64,000 nucleotides of DNA from Rhizodiscina lignyota. Taxonomy: Eukaryota; Ascomycota; Dothideomycetes; Aulographales; Rhizodiscinaceae. The translations under genes were made by a program, and so were the position numbers. Where the stretch lies: NCBI GenBank assembly GCA_010015805.1, contig ML978142.1, positions 124,001 through 188,000 on the forward strand, in the 5' to 3' direction. Below, one piece after another: positions 33,813-46,367 of this stretch. A model generated the notes under the pieces. The model made no database searches and had not been told where the DNA came from. It was given only the letters and a program-made list of their open reading frames with translations. Within the stretch, counting starts at the first letter, position 1. Each line of letters begins with the position of its first letter.

Positions 33813-34670
33813 TCAATCAAAATCCCACTCCCCGTTACCCAGCCATCGCACCAACTTTCCGATCGGGAAATCGGCCATTGTCTGCTCGCAAGCCGGGCTC
33901 TCGATATGCTGGAAAAGCGACGACAATTTAGGAAAGTCTGTGTGGTATTTGGAGCAGTAGAAAGGTAGCGCGTCGTCTCCGAAGAACTCTTTGATATCCT
34001 CCCGATTGAGCATAGTTTCTCTGTAATCGTCATCATTGCCATCGCCATCGTCGGCGCGAACGTTAATGTACCACCTCCACTTGTACGATCTGGCGGTCTT
34101 CTCGTTCAAATCGTAAATATTGTACCCCCCTGCGCAGGCGCCCGACTCGAAGTGAATAGCCATACCACCCCAGGTTGAGAAAGCGCGGTCACAACCCCAG
34201 CACTCGATGGCCGCAGGCAGGTGAACCTGTCGATGCTATTAAGGATGCTGTCAGTTTCCATTACATGCCATTACAAGTGGACGGAATAGGTCTACCATGA
34301 TCAGGTTGTTCTCATTCAGATGGTGCTGGTGGCAAGTCGAACACACGTGGGCATCTCGCAGATGATTCTGGAAATCCATGGCAGTGTCCCAGCCGCCTCC
34401 TCTTCCACCGTTGCAGCCGCCGCATACGAAGTAGCACCCGGAGCAGCGATAATGCTGTATGAGGGTTTCGAATGAAGTTGCATCGTGGGCGCAGTTCGGG
34501 CAGATATGGTGGTGTGGAGAGTCGCGCTTGTGCTGTGTGAGGTTTCGGACAGTGCGTTGACACCGACTGCAGGTCTGCTCTCTTCTGCGGTTCGAAATTT
34601 GCGCGTCAGTCAAACGAACACAATTGGGTCTTCGTGTAAGCCAGTACTTACGTACGCCGCCCTGCCATGG
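33813..34670 (-). CDS. Fungal multi-zinc-finger protein, gene 1
   Basis: Three exons (introns 34585-34653 and 34227-34295) give 239 residues packed with Cys/His pairs. The first module is CSRCQRTVRNLTQHKRDSPH, ICPNCAHDATSFETLIQHYR, CYFVCGGC and VCSTCHQHH. The second part is CWGCDRAFSTWGGMAIHFE, GACAGGYNIYDL, then FYCSKYHTDFPKLSSLFQHI and SPAC. This resembles the fungal C2H2-like proteins whose last finger reads F.C..C...F..LS.L.QH.ES..C. It may bind nucleic acid or act in protein contacts; function unknown. It is a tandem paralogue of the gene at 35.2-36.4 kb, with the repeated exon plan and the same VHLP join. Confidence 0.82.
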
Positions 34671-34907
34671 TCGCTCTGATGTGCTACAGATAGTGGAGGT
34701 TGACGGTGTTCAAGGCGCTCAAGAATAACTGTTGCGTTTGGTGTTTGAATGGTGGCAGAAACTCTGTGACGAGAGTGCTCTTGAAAGTATCTGCTGTTTG
34801 CAACAGCTGCGCGATTTCCGGACTCCTAAGCAAGTGTCAACACGGCGCTTAGCCGAGCAAACAGAGCATTCTCGTTCCAGTTTAACACGCTTCTGAATTA
34901 TTAGAAT

Positions 34908-35030
34908 CGCCAGGCAAGCTGTAACACGTAAAGCCTAGCAGCTATTGCACTTCAAAGGAAGCAAGACTATCTTTGAAAGCTCAGCTCTACGTTCTCCGGA
35001 GTGTATGTAATGGCAACGCACCTTTGAAAC
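34908..35030 (+). repeat. Dispersed diverged repeat, copy D
   Basis: CCAGGCAAGCTGTAACACG, CTAGCAGCTATTGCACTTCA and CAAGACTATCTTTGAAAGCT match copies B and C in order. It lies between the two zinc-finger genes. A weaker, inverted resemblance (CCAGGCAACAAAG on the minus strand near 35165) may be a further remnant. Confidence 0.6.
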
Positions 35031-35212
35031 CTTGCACAGTTCACTGGTTATAGAACAAATTGACACTCCAGGCGGCGTGTGCGCAGAGATTACGTTCGAT
35101 TATACGCGAAGGCTACACGTCATAGTTGTGCAATCTCTTGAAAACTGTGCTAAACTTTGTTGCCTGGCTGGTCACCCTCGGGCCTCATCCAATACGTGGC
35201 TGCTCTATAGTG

Positions 35213-36416
35213 TTACGGTAGAGAAATGTCGAGCCAATGGGTGAGCTTGAGGATCTTTGGGTCGACCAAGCTTATGTTGCATGCTGGACTAGCAATGTGT
35301 TGATAGAGTCCAGAAAGGAGAGAGAAATCCGCCTTGCAGGCATGGCAGTAGTATGGCCTTAAACCTTCTCTCTTTGTATGGTGGGCGAGTGCATACTCGC
35401 GAAACACTTCATCATTGATCCACCAGTTCCACTGATAGCATTTGGCAGCTTGCCTGTTGACGCTTGCTATGCTCACGCCAGAGCTACAAGCGCCAGACTC
35501 CAGATGAATCAGCATGCCAGGTATTGTTGAAAATGTCCTAGTACAACAGAAGCACTCATGCTCGAGCGGTAGGTGAACCAGCTTATGCTGCGATGTGTTC
35601 AGCGACAAGCACCCCAAGAAAACCATACCGGAGTCTTAGCGAAATGTCAACGTACTTGATAGAGACTGTTTGCGTTTTGATGATGCTTGTGGCATGTGGG
35701 GCAAACATAATCAAGCTTCCAGTGTCTCTCTCTTTCCTCAGGAGACTCATATCCACCACCGTTTCCGTCTCGACAACCCTCGCAAACGTACTTGCATAGA
35801 GTGTCTCTGTAGTGCTGAACGAGCTCCGGACAAGATTCCGTGTCGAAGCTGCAAGTTGGACAGATGTGATGCCGTGGTGAATCTTCGCGATGCCGCTCCA
35901 AGTTCACCACCATCTCGTCGCATCTTGAGCACCTCTTCTTGACCACGGCCACAAAACCTATGAATCTAGTAGGCAGTTCGTGGCGCTGTGACCGGGGATA
36001 ATGCATGTCCTGTAACGGATGTCAACCATGCAGATTCGTTACGCCTCGAACAATATGCTGAACGGCATACCTTAGCAGGATCCGCTTGATGGTATTGGTG
36101 CCGAAAACATGCAGCGCAATCGCTTTCGTACTTCAAGTGCATCATGAGGTAATCATGAGAACCGAATACATCTTCGCAACCGTCGCAAACGAATAGACAA
36201 CCCGATGTTCTGTAGTGCCTAATAAGATTTGCGTAGGTACACGTCCTGAAGTTGCACTTGTCGCAGTGGTAGGTGCCATATTTGCGATGCCGCCTCCATC
36301 AGGTCTGTGTCTATTTCCACAAGACAGATGGGACACACTTTGTATTCATCGTCGGAGGACGAGGCATCACTCCAGACTACGGGACGAGGATATGAATATA
36401 GGGTAGATTGAGCCAT
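35213..36416 (-). CDS. Fungal multi-zinc-finger protein, gene 2, with duplicated module and one frame change
   Basis: Same family as gene 1 but with two copies of the N-terminal finger module. From ATG 36416 (MAQSTLYSYPRPVVW), module A reads VCPICLVEIDTDL, then HCDKCNFRTCTYANLIRHYR, CLFVCDGCEDVF and CAACFRHQYH. Module B (35647-36000) reads CSRCDEMVVNLERHREDSPR, ICPTCSFDTESC, YVCEGC and VCPTCHKHH. The tail (35213-35600) reads CFCCTRTFSTIPGMLIHLES and YYCHACKADFSLLSGLYQHI. Within module A, near 36295, the reading frame changes by one base without usable splice sites. It could be a recent mutation, a sequencing slip or a misplaced intron. Module B plus tail is open and spliced like gene 1. Confidence 0.68.
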
Positions 36417-36966
36417 AGTCGATTGATTCCTATGGAACGAAAGACAGACATCGAACTGATTTATGAGATCTTTCGCTCCGGAGAAGAAGAAGAGCGAAGA
36501 AAGAAGAAAGAAGTAGAAACCGATAACGTTACGGGAGAGTTCAAGGGGTTCGAGCTCAGCGGGAGGACTAGACCAAAGAGGACAAGGATACACTGTGTAG
36601 CGCGACGATGAATCGTCGGACGAAGAGGTGAGATGATCATAGTGGCCATTGTCCTGGATTGAATGTACCGTCTAATTCTCGAATTCCCATAGAATGCTGT
36701 TGATGACAGGCTGTCGGGGGTGGGCATCGCAATGCTGGCAATGATGTGCACGGGCTGCTCCTGCCTGCGAATGGGCTGTTCTTTGGCGCATCGGAGCGCG
36801 CGTCTTCCGTGTGGCGCACCGCCGTTCCTGCATACTCCTCCAAGAAATAAACGGTGACCACTTCGCAACCTTGCAACCTCCACCTCCAGCGCCCATTGAA
36901 GCTTCAAACTCTCCCGCGACCATCACCTAGTCCAGCGACTGCTCCCGATCACGCCGTCGCGCCAAT
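36417..36966. promoter_or_regulatory. Divergent gap, zinc-finger gene 2 / CYP51
   Basis: Contains an A/G-rich tract at 36480-36515. No sterol-response element could be assigned with confidence. Confidence 0.4.
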
Positions 36967-38767
<1,801 letters not shown>

Positions 38768-39055
38768 TTTCACGGTGATTGAGACTTTGATGGTAATGCA
38801 AGCTGCGAAGCATAGCCAGGTTTGTTCGATTTTCATCCAAGATGTGGCCGAGCTTTGATAGACGGCACTTGCTCTCTTACGGCACCATCGGTGCTCTAGA
38901 AATAATAATCCTTAATACGAGACCATAAAGAAGGGTATTGTGCAGTCGGATTTTTCATTCTCTCAAGACCGCCCTACCCAAAACGCTCCACAGCGCTCAG
39001 CGATATGCAAACTCCATAATCTTTTTACACGAATCGAATGTCATATCGGATATCC

Positions 39056-39791
39056 TCATGACGCCTTCCCCGCTTTATCCTTCTCCTCCATCTTACGTCG
39101 CGCGGCTAATATCATCTCCTCTCTCCTCTTCTGTAGCAGTGCTTGCCGCTCGGCTTTGTTGGCCGACCACGCCGGCCGCTTCTGCGCTCCTGTTCCTTCT
39201 GATGGTGTCGCGGCGGAAGATGACGTCTCTGCTGATGACGACACCTTGGAAGACAGGTTGTATCGCGTTATTAGATCTGGATGGGAGGGCTTTCGTGGCT
39301 GTGATGAGGCTGGTCGGGTAGGTGTGGATGTTGATGGTTGGGGGAGGATGGGTTGGAAGGATGGCGGTGGCTAGAGACTGCGTTATCATGTGATGTATGG
39401 TTGATGCTGTCTGATAGTGCGCAAGTGTGCGATGCTCCAAATGTCCACATCGAATCAAACTGAATAAGAGAATACGACATACCACCTCCAAACTCCGCCC
39501 ACTCAGCACCCTCTCCGTCGTCGCCTGCACACTCCCGCCGTTCCGCTGCAAGTCCCACATGATGTTTCTCCGGTTCAGCTGCGGGAACATTTGCGCCACC
39601 TGCTCGACATGCGCCGGGTTGACTCGACTGCCATTGTGCGCTGGCCTGTGGCCTCCTGATGCCGCGGAGGTGCTTGATGGAGAGTTGGAAGAGGGACTGC
39701 GGAAGAAGGAGAGAACGCCCCGGACTGCAAAGTAGCCGATCAGAAGGATAGCGATAGCTTGGAAGAGGTTGACGGAGGGTGCTTCCGCCAT
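39056..39791 (-). CDS. CUE1: CUE-domain ER membrane protein (Cue1-like)
   Basis: Two exons (intron 39371-39482) give 207 residues. A short N-terminal membrane helix, LFQAIAILLIGYFAVRGVL, is followed by a Ser-rich linker. The ubiquitin-binding CUE domain is VEQVAQMFPQLNRRNIMWDL, then GGSVQATTERVL. After a Pro-rich stretch comes HPDLITRYNLSSK, and the protein ends in a basic coiled helix, ERQALLQKRREEMILAARRK. This is the plan of yeast Cue1, which recruits and activates the E2 enzyme Ubc7 at the ER for protein degradation. The HPDLI-RYNL segment matches what I recall of the Ubc7-binding region of filamentous-fungal Cue1 proteins. Confidence 0.85.
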
Positions 39792-40223
39792 GGAGGGGAG
39801 ATTTGGAGGTGGGTGGTCGCGGGCGAGAGGGAGGAGATGCGAATGCTGTAGAAGAATGCGGAGGAGTTTGCTGTATTTAAAGAGAGAGTTCTTTCAAAGG
39901 GAAGCAATGTCGTGAGTGTTGTCTTGTGACGGAAACTTTGTGAATAATGGAAGACTGCACAACGGTCCGCGGTTTGATGCACAGATATGGAACAAGAAGT
40001 CGTGGTGACGCCTGATGCTTGACCAATGGTGAAGGGCGAAGCAACGGCTTTTTGTGCGGCGTCGTCCGATCTCTCTCCGCTGGGAGCTATCGAGCCTCTT
40101 AACATGTCCGAGGTCGGGCCAGTACCTTCTATATCTCGCAAGGAATGCCCTCTTGCTGGTCAATTGGGCTTTTGGAGGTGTCTTGGGTGTCTCCCTCAAT
40201 GTGATCTCATTCAGTCTGTGAAA
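39792..40223. promoter_or_regulatory. Divergent promoter, CUE1 / CitE-like
   Basis: 432 nt between two divergently transcribed genes. No specific element recognised. Confidence 0.4.
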
Positions 40224-41290
40224 ATGGCTTCATCTATTCTTCGCCGGGCAATACTCTACGGTTCGTAACCTTCCGCGTCTCGAGCGATGGAATTCTGACA
40301 TGAGAACAGTGCCCGGATCTTCACGAAGATTCCTGGACAAGTCCAGAGGGATCAATGTGGACATGGTAGCATATGATTTGGAGGACTCTGTCGCCCCAGA
40401 CCGCAAAGCCGATGCCAGAACGGCGCTTCGAGACTTCCTCTCCGAACCGAGATCCAAAAATGCCAAGGAACAGGCTGTCCGCATCAACTCCGTCGATAGT
40501 GGATTTGCCCTACAAGATTTGACTGAAGTGGTACGTTGGCTAGAGGATTTATGACGTTTCTGCAGACGTGCTGACCATCAGACAGCTGAAAGCCCCCAAT
40601 CTAGACGCCATCGTCATTCCAAAGGTCAATTCTGCATCAGACCTGAACTTTGTGACAGAAGTTATCCAGCATTACCTACCGGAAAGACATCCACTATCTG
40701 GCAAGCCATCGTCGCAACAACCGCCACTCCGCCTTCTCGCCCTGGTCGAATCCGCTAAATCACTCATGAATCTCGACAGCATTTGCAAAGCAAGCCCCTA
40801 TCTCTCCGCTCTCATGTTCGCAGCAGAAGACTTTGCACTCGACCTTTCCATCACCAGGACACCACCGCTGAGCGAGTTCTTGTACGCTCGATCTGCCATC
40901 GTGACAGCTGCACGTGCTCACAATCTGGCGTCTACCATCGACTTGGTTTGCACGAACTTCCGAGGCGAAGAGGGGATGAAGAATCTGGAGCAGGAGTGCA
41001 TCGGTGGGAAGAACCTAGGATTCAACGGGAAGCAATGTATTCACCCGACGCAAGTTGAGACGGCGCAGAGGATATTCTCGCCTGGCGAGAAGGAAGTCGA
41101 ATGGGCTGTCAGATGTGTCATTGCAGATGAGAAGGCCGACAAGCAGGGAAGAGGCGCGTGGACGCTGGATGGAAAGATGATTGATGTTCCTGTCGCCAGA
41201 AAGGCCAAGGGCATCGTCCAGAAGGCGGAGCTCTGTGGGTTCGATGTGCCAGCTATGAAGGAGAGATGGAAGGATCAGGAGCCCGAGTGA
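40224..41290 (+). CDS. CitE/CLYBL-like acyl-CoA lyase (HpcH/HpaI aldolase family)
   Basis: Mg-dependent C-C lyase of the citrate lyase beta-subunit-like family; the animal relative CLYBL cleaves citramalyl-CoA to pyruvate and acetyl-CoA. Three exons (introns 40261-40309 and 40531-40585) give about 320 residues: MASSILRRAILYVPGSSRRF, DMVAYDLEDSVAPDRK (metal-binding Glu-Asp region), AIVIPKVNSASDL, LLALVESAKSLMNL (catalytic Glu) and MFAAEDFALDL. The end is DLVCTNFRGEEG with GKQCIHPTQV. A short basic N-terminus might target mitochondria. HMG-CoA lyase, a mechanistically similar enzyme, lies 2.4 kb downstream on the other strand. Confidence 0.9.
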
Positions 41291-41737
41291 TTGTAAATAG
41301 GCTTCGCTCCCAGAGTGTTTCGACGGTGCAACCAAAATAAACGACGGGGGAGCTCTCTTACACTGCCAATGGTTAACCTGTACCCGTTCTTTTCGTTTAA
41401 GCTCACAAAGGCTATCCAAAGGTGACATGGTCTCCCAGGGACCACATCACCCGATCCCACCAAGTGTCCGAAGGCATTAGCAAGTAAATGGTACAGTGTA
41501 TATATATTCACTAAATTTAAGATGAATAAATCTATATTTGAAATTACATATAAATCGTCTAGCTTTTGATGAATTTCATGTGAACTATAAATATCGTTCA
41601 CGTGCCTGGCGTCACTTTCGCGCGCACGGGGCAAAAGCAATCCCCGCGGCGCGTCCATAAATGATAACCATCTGTTCTACAGTCTATTCACAACAAATAT
41701 CAATTGATATACATTACTGTTGCTGGCACCAATTAGG
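41291..41737. other. A/T-rich gap before the LRR gene
   Basis: Strongly A/T-rich between 41480 and 41570. No open frame of note; presumed 3' flank of the lyase gene and promoter of the LRR gene. Confidence 0.4.
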
Positions 41738-43483
41738 ATGTCCGAGCAAGATGAGGCCCTTTTCCCCGGCAGTACAGACGAGCAGATGCCCTCGTCGCCT
41801 CCTTCCCTTCCGTCGCGTCCACCCATGGACCCACCCGTACTCAGTCGAAAGCGCACGCGAGCATCAGATTTAAGTTCAAATCACCCTTCTAGCGATCCGG
41901 CATTCTTCAGCAGTGACGACGCGTCGAACGATAACGTGGAGAACTATCAAGATGGCAAGAGACGGAAGAAACAGTTTCGTGGCGCGTGGTGGGATCGCGC
42001 CATGTACTCGGGCGCGTCACAAAGTGCGAGCGCTGATGCCTCGATAGGACCCGTGCCATCGAGAGACGGGGGAAAGACTCAGTTCACTAGAAACTTCGAT
42101 AGTGGCGTGTGGATGGGAAGTGACTCAACGGATGCATCTACGGAGCTGGCGAGCTCGCAAGAGCGTGGAGGTGCAACCGCGCCGTCAATGAACTTTGCCT
42201 CACTGAATCACCAACCACAGTACTCTAACATGCCTGCGGCACCGACAAGCAGCGTGGATAAGAGGGGCGAAGCCGAGCGTGAGGCTGCGCGCATCGTCGA
42301 CAAAGCACTGGAGATGCAAGCTCAGCGCGTTGACCTCTCTGGGCTGAACCTGACCGAGGTGTCTGACAGCACCATCTCTCCCCTGCACTCAATGGTGCGC
42401 TATGCACAACATCTGGACGACCAATCGGACAGCCCAAGAGAGTATTTTACCTTTCTGCCAACGATACAGCTCTTTCTGTCGTCCAATAGACTAAGGAGGC
42501 TGCCTAATGAACTCTTCAATCTCGACAACATCACCGTCCTCAGCCTGCGGAACAACAAGCTCACAGAAATACCGTCATGTATCCGCAATCTTCGCAATCT
42601 CGTGGAACTGAATGTTTCTGGCAACAAACTGCGCCACCTACCCTACGAGCTCCTTTCCATTCCGGATGGAGACACGAGGCTGAGCCGCTTGACCATCCTT
42701 CCGAATCCATTTGCGCAGATCATCCCTACTGCTGACGCGGCTAAATTGCCTATCATAGACATTCATCAGTTTATCGGAATTGAGGCTATCAAAGAAGACT
42801 CTACAATGTCTACTGCAAACTGGCCATTGCGTGGACAGACCTCGCGGCTGGCGGGCTGGGTGACCATCCTCGGAGAGCAGATGAGGGGGAGGTGGAAGTG
42901 GTCCAAACGGAGCTACCATCAAAGCATGGATGGTGATAGCAACGAGCACCTCCTACGACTCTCGCCGAAGGAGGACTACATGATCCGGCGTCAATTACTC
43001 AAGGCCAGGCCGATGCTCATCGCTTCAAGTCCCGTGGCGTACCTGAACTTGTTTGGGTCGCCTAATCAGTTGGGTGCGAGAGCACCGTCAGCAATGACAG
43101 ACGAGGAGCTCCAGGGTTTCTTTGACGATCCGTCAACATCGCCAGCCCAGGATGGGCCAAAAGCCCATTCGCTCGTCGAGCTTGCCCTTAAGGAGTGCAG
43201 TGCATCCGATTCTCTTTCGCAACTACACACTCTGCTTCCCGAAGATTCTCCTCGGCATGTGGTCGATGCACTGGACAATGCGCAGCAAGTCAAGCAAACT
43301 GGAGGCAAGCGCTGCTCGGTCTGTGGAAGAAGCTACGTCATCCCACGGACTGAATGGATCGAATATTGGCACTACGTCCCTGGCGAAATGAAGTGCTCCT
43401 TTTCGGAGCTCTTCGTTCCATTTCTGAGGAAGGGATGCAGCTGGAAGTGTGTACCGGACGGAAACCCGAGAACTTGGTTCTAG
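41738..43483 (+). CDS. Leucine-rich-repeat protein with C-terminal Cys cluster, probably nuclear
   Basis: Single exon, 581 residues from ATG 41738. A disordered, acidic and Ser-rich N-terminus carries DPAFFSSDDASNDNVENY and the basic GKRRKKQFRGAWWDRA, a possible nuclear signal. Residues 190-330 hold four or five leucine-rich repeats: LQLFLSSNRLRRLPNELFN-like units, LRNNKLTEIPSCIRNL and LNVSGNKLRHLPYELLS. The C-terminus has CSVCGRSYVIPRTEWIEYWH, then FLRKGCSWKC, which looks like a zinc site. I believe this is a conserved but uncharacterised ascomycete family; no function can be assigned. Start chosen because no ATG precedes it in frame. Confidence 0.82.
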   Translation: MSEQDEALFPGSTDEQMPSSPPSLPSRPPMDPPVLSRKRTRASDLSSNHPSSDPAFFSSDDASNDNVENYQDGKRRKKQFRGAWWDRAMYSGASQSASADASIGPVPSRDGGKTQFTRNFDSGVWMGSDSTDASTELASSQERGGATAPSMNFASLNHQPQYSNMPAAPTSSVDKRGEAEREAARIVDKALEMQAQRVDLSGLNLTEVSDSTISPLHSMVRYAQHLDDQSDSPREYFTFLPTIQLFLSSNRLRRLPNELFNLDNITVLSLRNNKLTEIPSCIRNLRNLVELNVSGNKLRHLPYELLSIPDGDTRLSRLTILPNPFAQIIPTADAAKLPIIDIHQFIGIEAIKEDSTMSTANWPLRGQTSRLAGWVTILGEQMRGRWKWSKRSYHQSMDGDSNEHLLRLSPKEDYMIRRQLLKARPMLIASSPVAYLNLFGSPNQLGARAPSAMTDEELQGFFDDPSTSPAQDGPKAHSLVELALKECSASDSLSQLHTLLPEDSPRHVVDALDNAQQVKQTGGKRCSVCGRSYVIPRTEWIEYWHYVPGEMKCSFSELFVPFLRKGCSWKCVPDGNPRTWF

Positions 43484-43713
43484 GTCTTGCGATCTCCGAA
43501 GCGGTCGAATGTGGCTGCGAGACTCTCTGTATCATCTGTTCGGAGTACGCGAATCTTGTTGGAATGTTCGAATCCAATTGTCTCTAAAATGGCTTGAGCT
43601 ATACATAATGCAGGTCTCATACCCGTTGATATCGACTTTAAACATCTGGTGCCTGATCAGGCATGTGCAATCTTCCAAGCTTCTCTTTCAACAATATTCC
43701 AGTGTCTGCCTCC

Positions 43714-44851
43714 TCACGCTTTCCCCGCCGCCTTCCTCTGCGCCAAAAAGGCCTTGCCCGCCCTCGACTCATTCGCCTTGCCCAGCTCCGCATTAATCCA
43801 CTCCCCAATCTCCGCCATCCTCTGCATGTCCACGCCCGTGTCCAGGCCCAGGCTATGCAGCATGTGCACCATATCCTCTGTCGCCACATTACCCGTCGCC
43901 CCAGGGCTATACGGACACCCGCCCAACCCACCGACCGCGGTATCATATGACCGGACTCCGTGCTCCAGTCCTACGATCGTGTTCGGCAGAGCCTGCGCAT
44001 ATGTGTCGTGGAAGTGCAGCGCGATGTCCTCTGCTCTCACACCAGCTTGGCTAAGTGTTTCGAGGAGCTTCTTGGTGCGTGGGACGGTGCCCATACCCGT
44101 CGTGTCGGCGACGCTGATCTCGTTTGCGCCCATTTCCAAGAGTGTGACGGCCAGGTTCGCGACAGCGTGCGGATCAACGTTCGGGCCTTCATACGGACAA
44201 CCAAGTGCCACGGAGATGTATGCTCTCACCCCGATATTGCGTGCCTTTGCGGTGCTGAAGATGGGCTTGAAGCGTTCGAGGGACTCGGCCATGCTGCAAT
44301 TCGTGTTTTTGCGCGTAAAGGATTCTGTTGCGGCGGTGAAGATTGAGAGCTCGACTTCCGGCTTATCTTGTTTGGACGAGGTAGAGGATGGGGAGGGAGG
44401 TGGTGTGAGTGGTGCGGAGTCGAGCACTTTGAAGAAGTTATCCATGCCCTTCTGATTCGGGCATAGGAATTGGTATAGCACGGGGACAGGGGACGGCGGT
44501 GGTTGGCGCAGGACGTGCTCCATTACTTCTGCGGAGCTTGCCATCTGTGTATCAATGCTTTATGAGCTCTTCATGTCTCGGTTAAGTTGATAGTGGGATG
44601 GAACTCACCTGCGGTACCCATTTCGGGGCAACAAACGACGCCGCCTCAATTACAGGCACGCCTGTATGCGCCAGTCTCTCTGTGAGCTCGACCTTTGTCG
44701 CCAATGGTATGCTCTTCTTCTCATTCTGGAGGCCGTCGCGTGGGCCGACTTCGATGATCCGCACCTTGTCTGAAGCTGCGGTGGCTAGCCGGCGGCGACA
44801 TTGGAGAGAGCAGAGCCTCGTGAGGCGCGAGGGAGCTCGTGCGGCGAACAT
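43714..44851 (-). CDS. Hydroxymethylglutaryl-CoA lyase
   Basis: Cleaves HMG-CoA to acetyl-CoA and acetoacetate, last step of leucine breakdown, in mitochondria. Two exons (intron 44545-44608) give 357 residues. The Arg-rich, acid-free leader (MFAARAPSRLTRLC..RRRLATAA) fits a mitochondrial presequence. Family blocks are IIEVGPRDGLQNEKK (catalytic Arg-Asp), PVIEAASFVAPKWVPQ, ISVALGCPYEGPNVDP, ISVADTTGMGTV and ALHFHDTYAQAL (metal-binding His pair). The diagnostic loop GGLGGCPYSPGATGNVATED carries the active-site Cys. An insert of about 20 Ser/Pro-rich residues after FKVLDSA is unusual but lies in a surface position. Confidence 0.95.
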
Positions 44852-45486
44852 GTTGTGTATAGGGGAAAGGGAGAATTCAGCGTGGTCAGGAAGGTCTCAT
44901 TGTTTATGTACGGTGCAGCGACCGATTCTCGCAGAGGATGTCCACCGATGCCGGCGGAGGTGAAGGCTCAGTACGGAGTACCAAGGTAAAGTTGGCGGGG
45001 GGCAGCGGAGATCTAATCTTATCGGCCGGGAGTGGAGGTACCCCAGCTCTAGATGGACATGTACCTATGGAGCTGGGTGCTTTTCGCCCCCCTTCCGGTT
45101 GATCTCCGGGTGTCTCGCTCACGGTCAGCCTGGGACTGAACCTTGCGACATCGTATATAATAATCGCCGACCCTGTGACGAGCACCTTGAGGTTTTTCTA
45201 CTTTCAGCTTGGAGAGTCCAAGTGGCGCGTTTACACATAAAACTCCTCCCGGCAAGTAGAGCATGATAACCTCCAAGGTCAATGCCGAACGTCCCAATAG
45301 CAGTTCGCCTGCCGCTTTTTGCAGTCGCAGATGAATGGCTCCGTGCTTACGTATCAGTCCGGCTCGTTCTGGTACACAATGGGCTGGTAGGCTATTCAGT
45401 CCATAAAGCCCTCGATTCCTGTAGGAGCTTTGATGTTTGATACGTTGCTTTTGCCTCCTTTCAAAGTCGCGCTCAAAATTCCCAAA
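44852..45486. promoter_or_regulatory. Divergent promoter, HMG-CoA lyase / hydrolase
   Basis: Non-coding interval of 635 nt. Nothing specific recognised. Confidence 0.4.
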
Positions 45487-46367
45487 ATGTCCTCCAAACC
45501 TGTCTTCATCCTCACGCCCGGTGCATGGCACACGATAGAGATTTACGACAGAGTCGTCCCGCTACTCGAAAAGAGAGGCTACACAGCCGTTCCAATCGAC
45601 TTGCCGTCCATGGTGCAAAAGCCGCCTGTCAAGTCGTTCGATGAGGATATCCAGACTATTCGCGACGCGGTCACCAAGGAGGCGGATGCTGGCAATGATG
45701 TCGTCACGGTAGCGCACAGCTGGAGCGGAGCACCGGTGAATAGTGCTTTAGATGCATTGAGTAAAGAAGAAAGGGCAAAGGAAGGGAAAAAGGGCGGCGT
45801 GGTACATATGAGCTTCTTGTGTGCATTCGTTGTTCCGCCTGGAGTCAGTGTATTTGATGTTGTGGGGCAGAAGGTTCCGGATTTGTGGAACGTTCAGGTT
45901 AGTTGCTGGTCTGACGGTGGTTACATGTAAGAGTGCAACTTGGCTTACTGACGGATGCGTTTAGGGTGATTTGGTGTATGCCAACGGCGCTGTTGAAGCA
46001 TTCTACAACGATCTGTCGGAAGAGGATCAGAAGCACGCAGTCGCTCAACTTGTGCCGCACTCCAGATTCACAAAGTACGACAAAACACGAGGCATGGCGT
46101 GCAAAGACATCCCTTCCTCATATCTCCTTTGCGAGCTGGATCAGGCAATCCCGATCTTCGCGCAAGAGGTAAGTCACTGATCGGCTACTGATTGACATTA
46201 TGCGGTTTGGACTCCAGGTTAATTGATTTTCTCAGGCCATGGTGAAAGGCGCACATGACATGGGGTCCAATATGAGGACAGAGCGGATCAAGTGCGGCCA
46301 CAGTCCGTTCTATAATATGCCAGAAGCGGTCACCGACTTCTTGATTCGAGCAGCTGGGGGACAGTGA
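45487..46367 (+). CDS. Alpha/beta-hydrolase (methylesterase-like)
   Basis: Three exons (introns 45898-45964 and 46169-46235) give about 248 residues. The fold starts VFILTPGAWHTIEIYDRVVP, which supplies the oxyanion-hole region. The nucleophile elbow is VVTVAHSWSGAPV, with Ser in a H-S-W-S-G context, and the catalytic His lies in IKCGHSPFYNMPEAV. An acid residue is likely in CELDQAIP. This resembles the fungal and plant MES/hydroxynitrile-lyase-like branch, with short cap and no signal peptide, so the protein is probably cytosolic. Substrate unknown. I chose MSSKPVF (45487); an in-frame ATG 19 codons earlier is possible but adds a non-conserved head. Confidence 0.85.
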
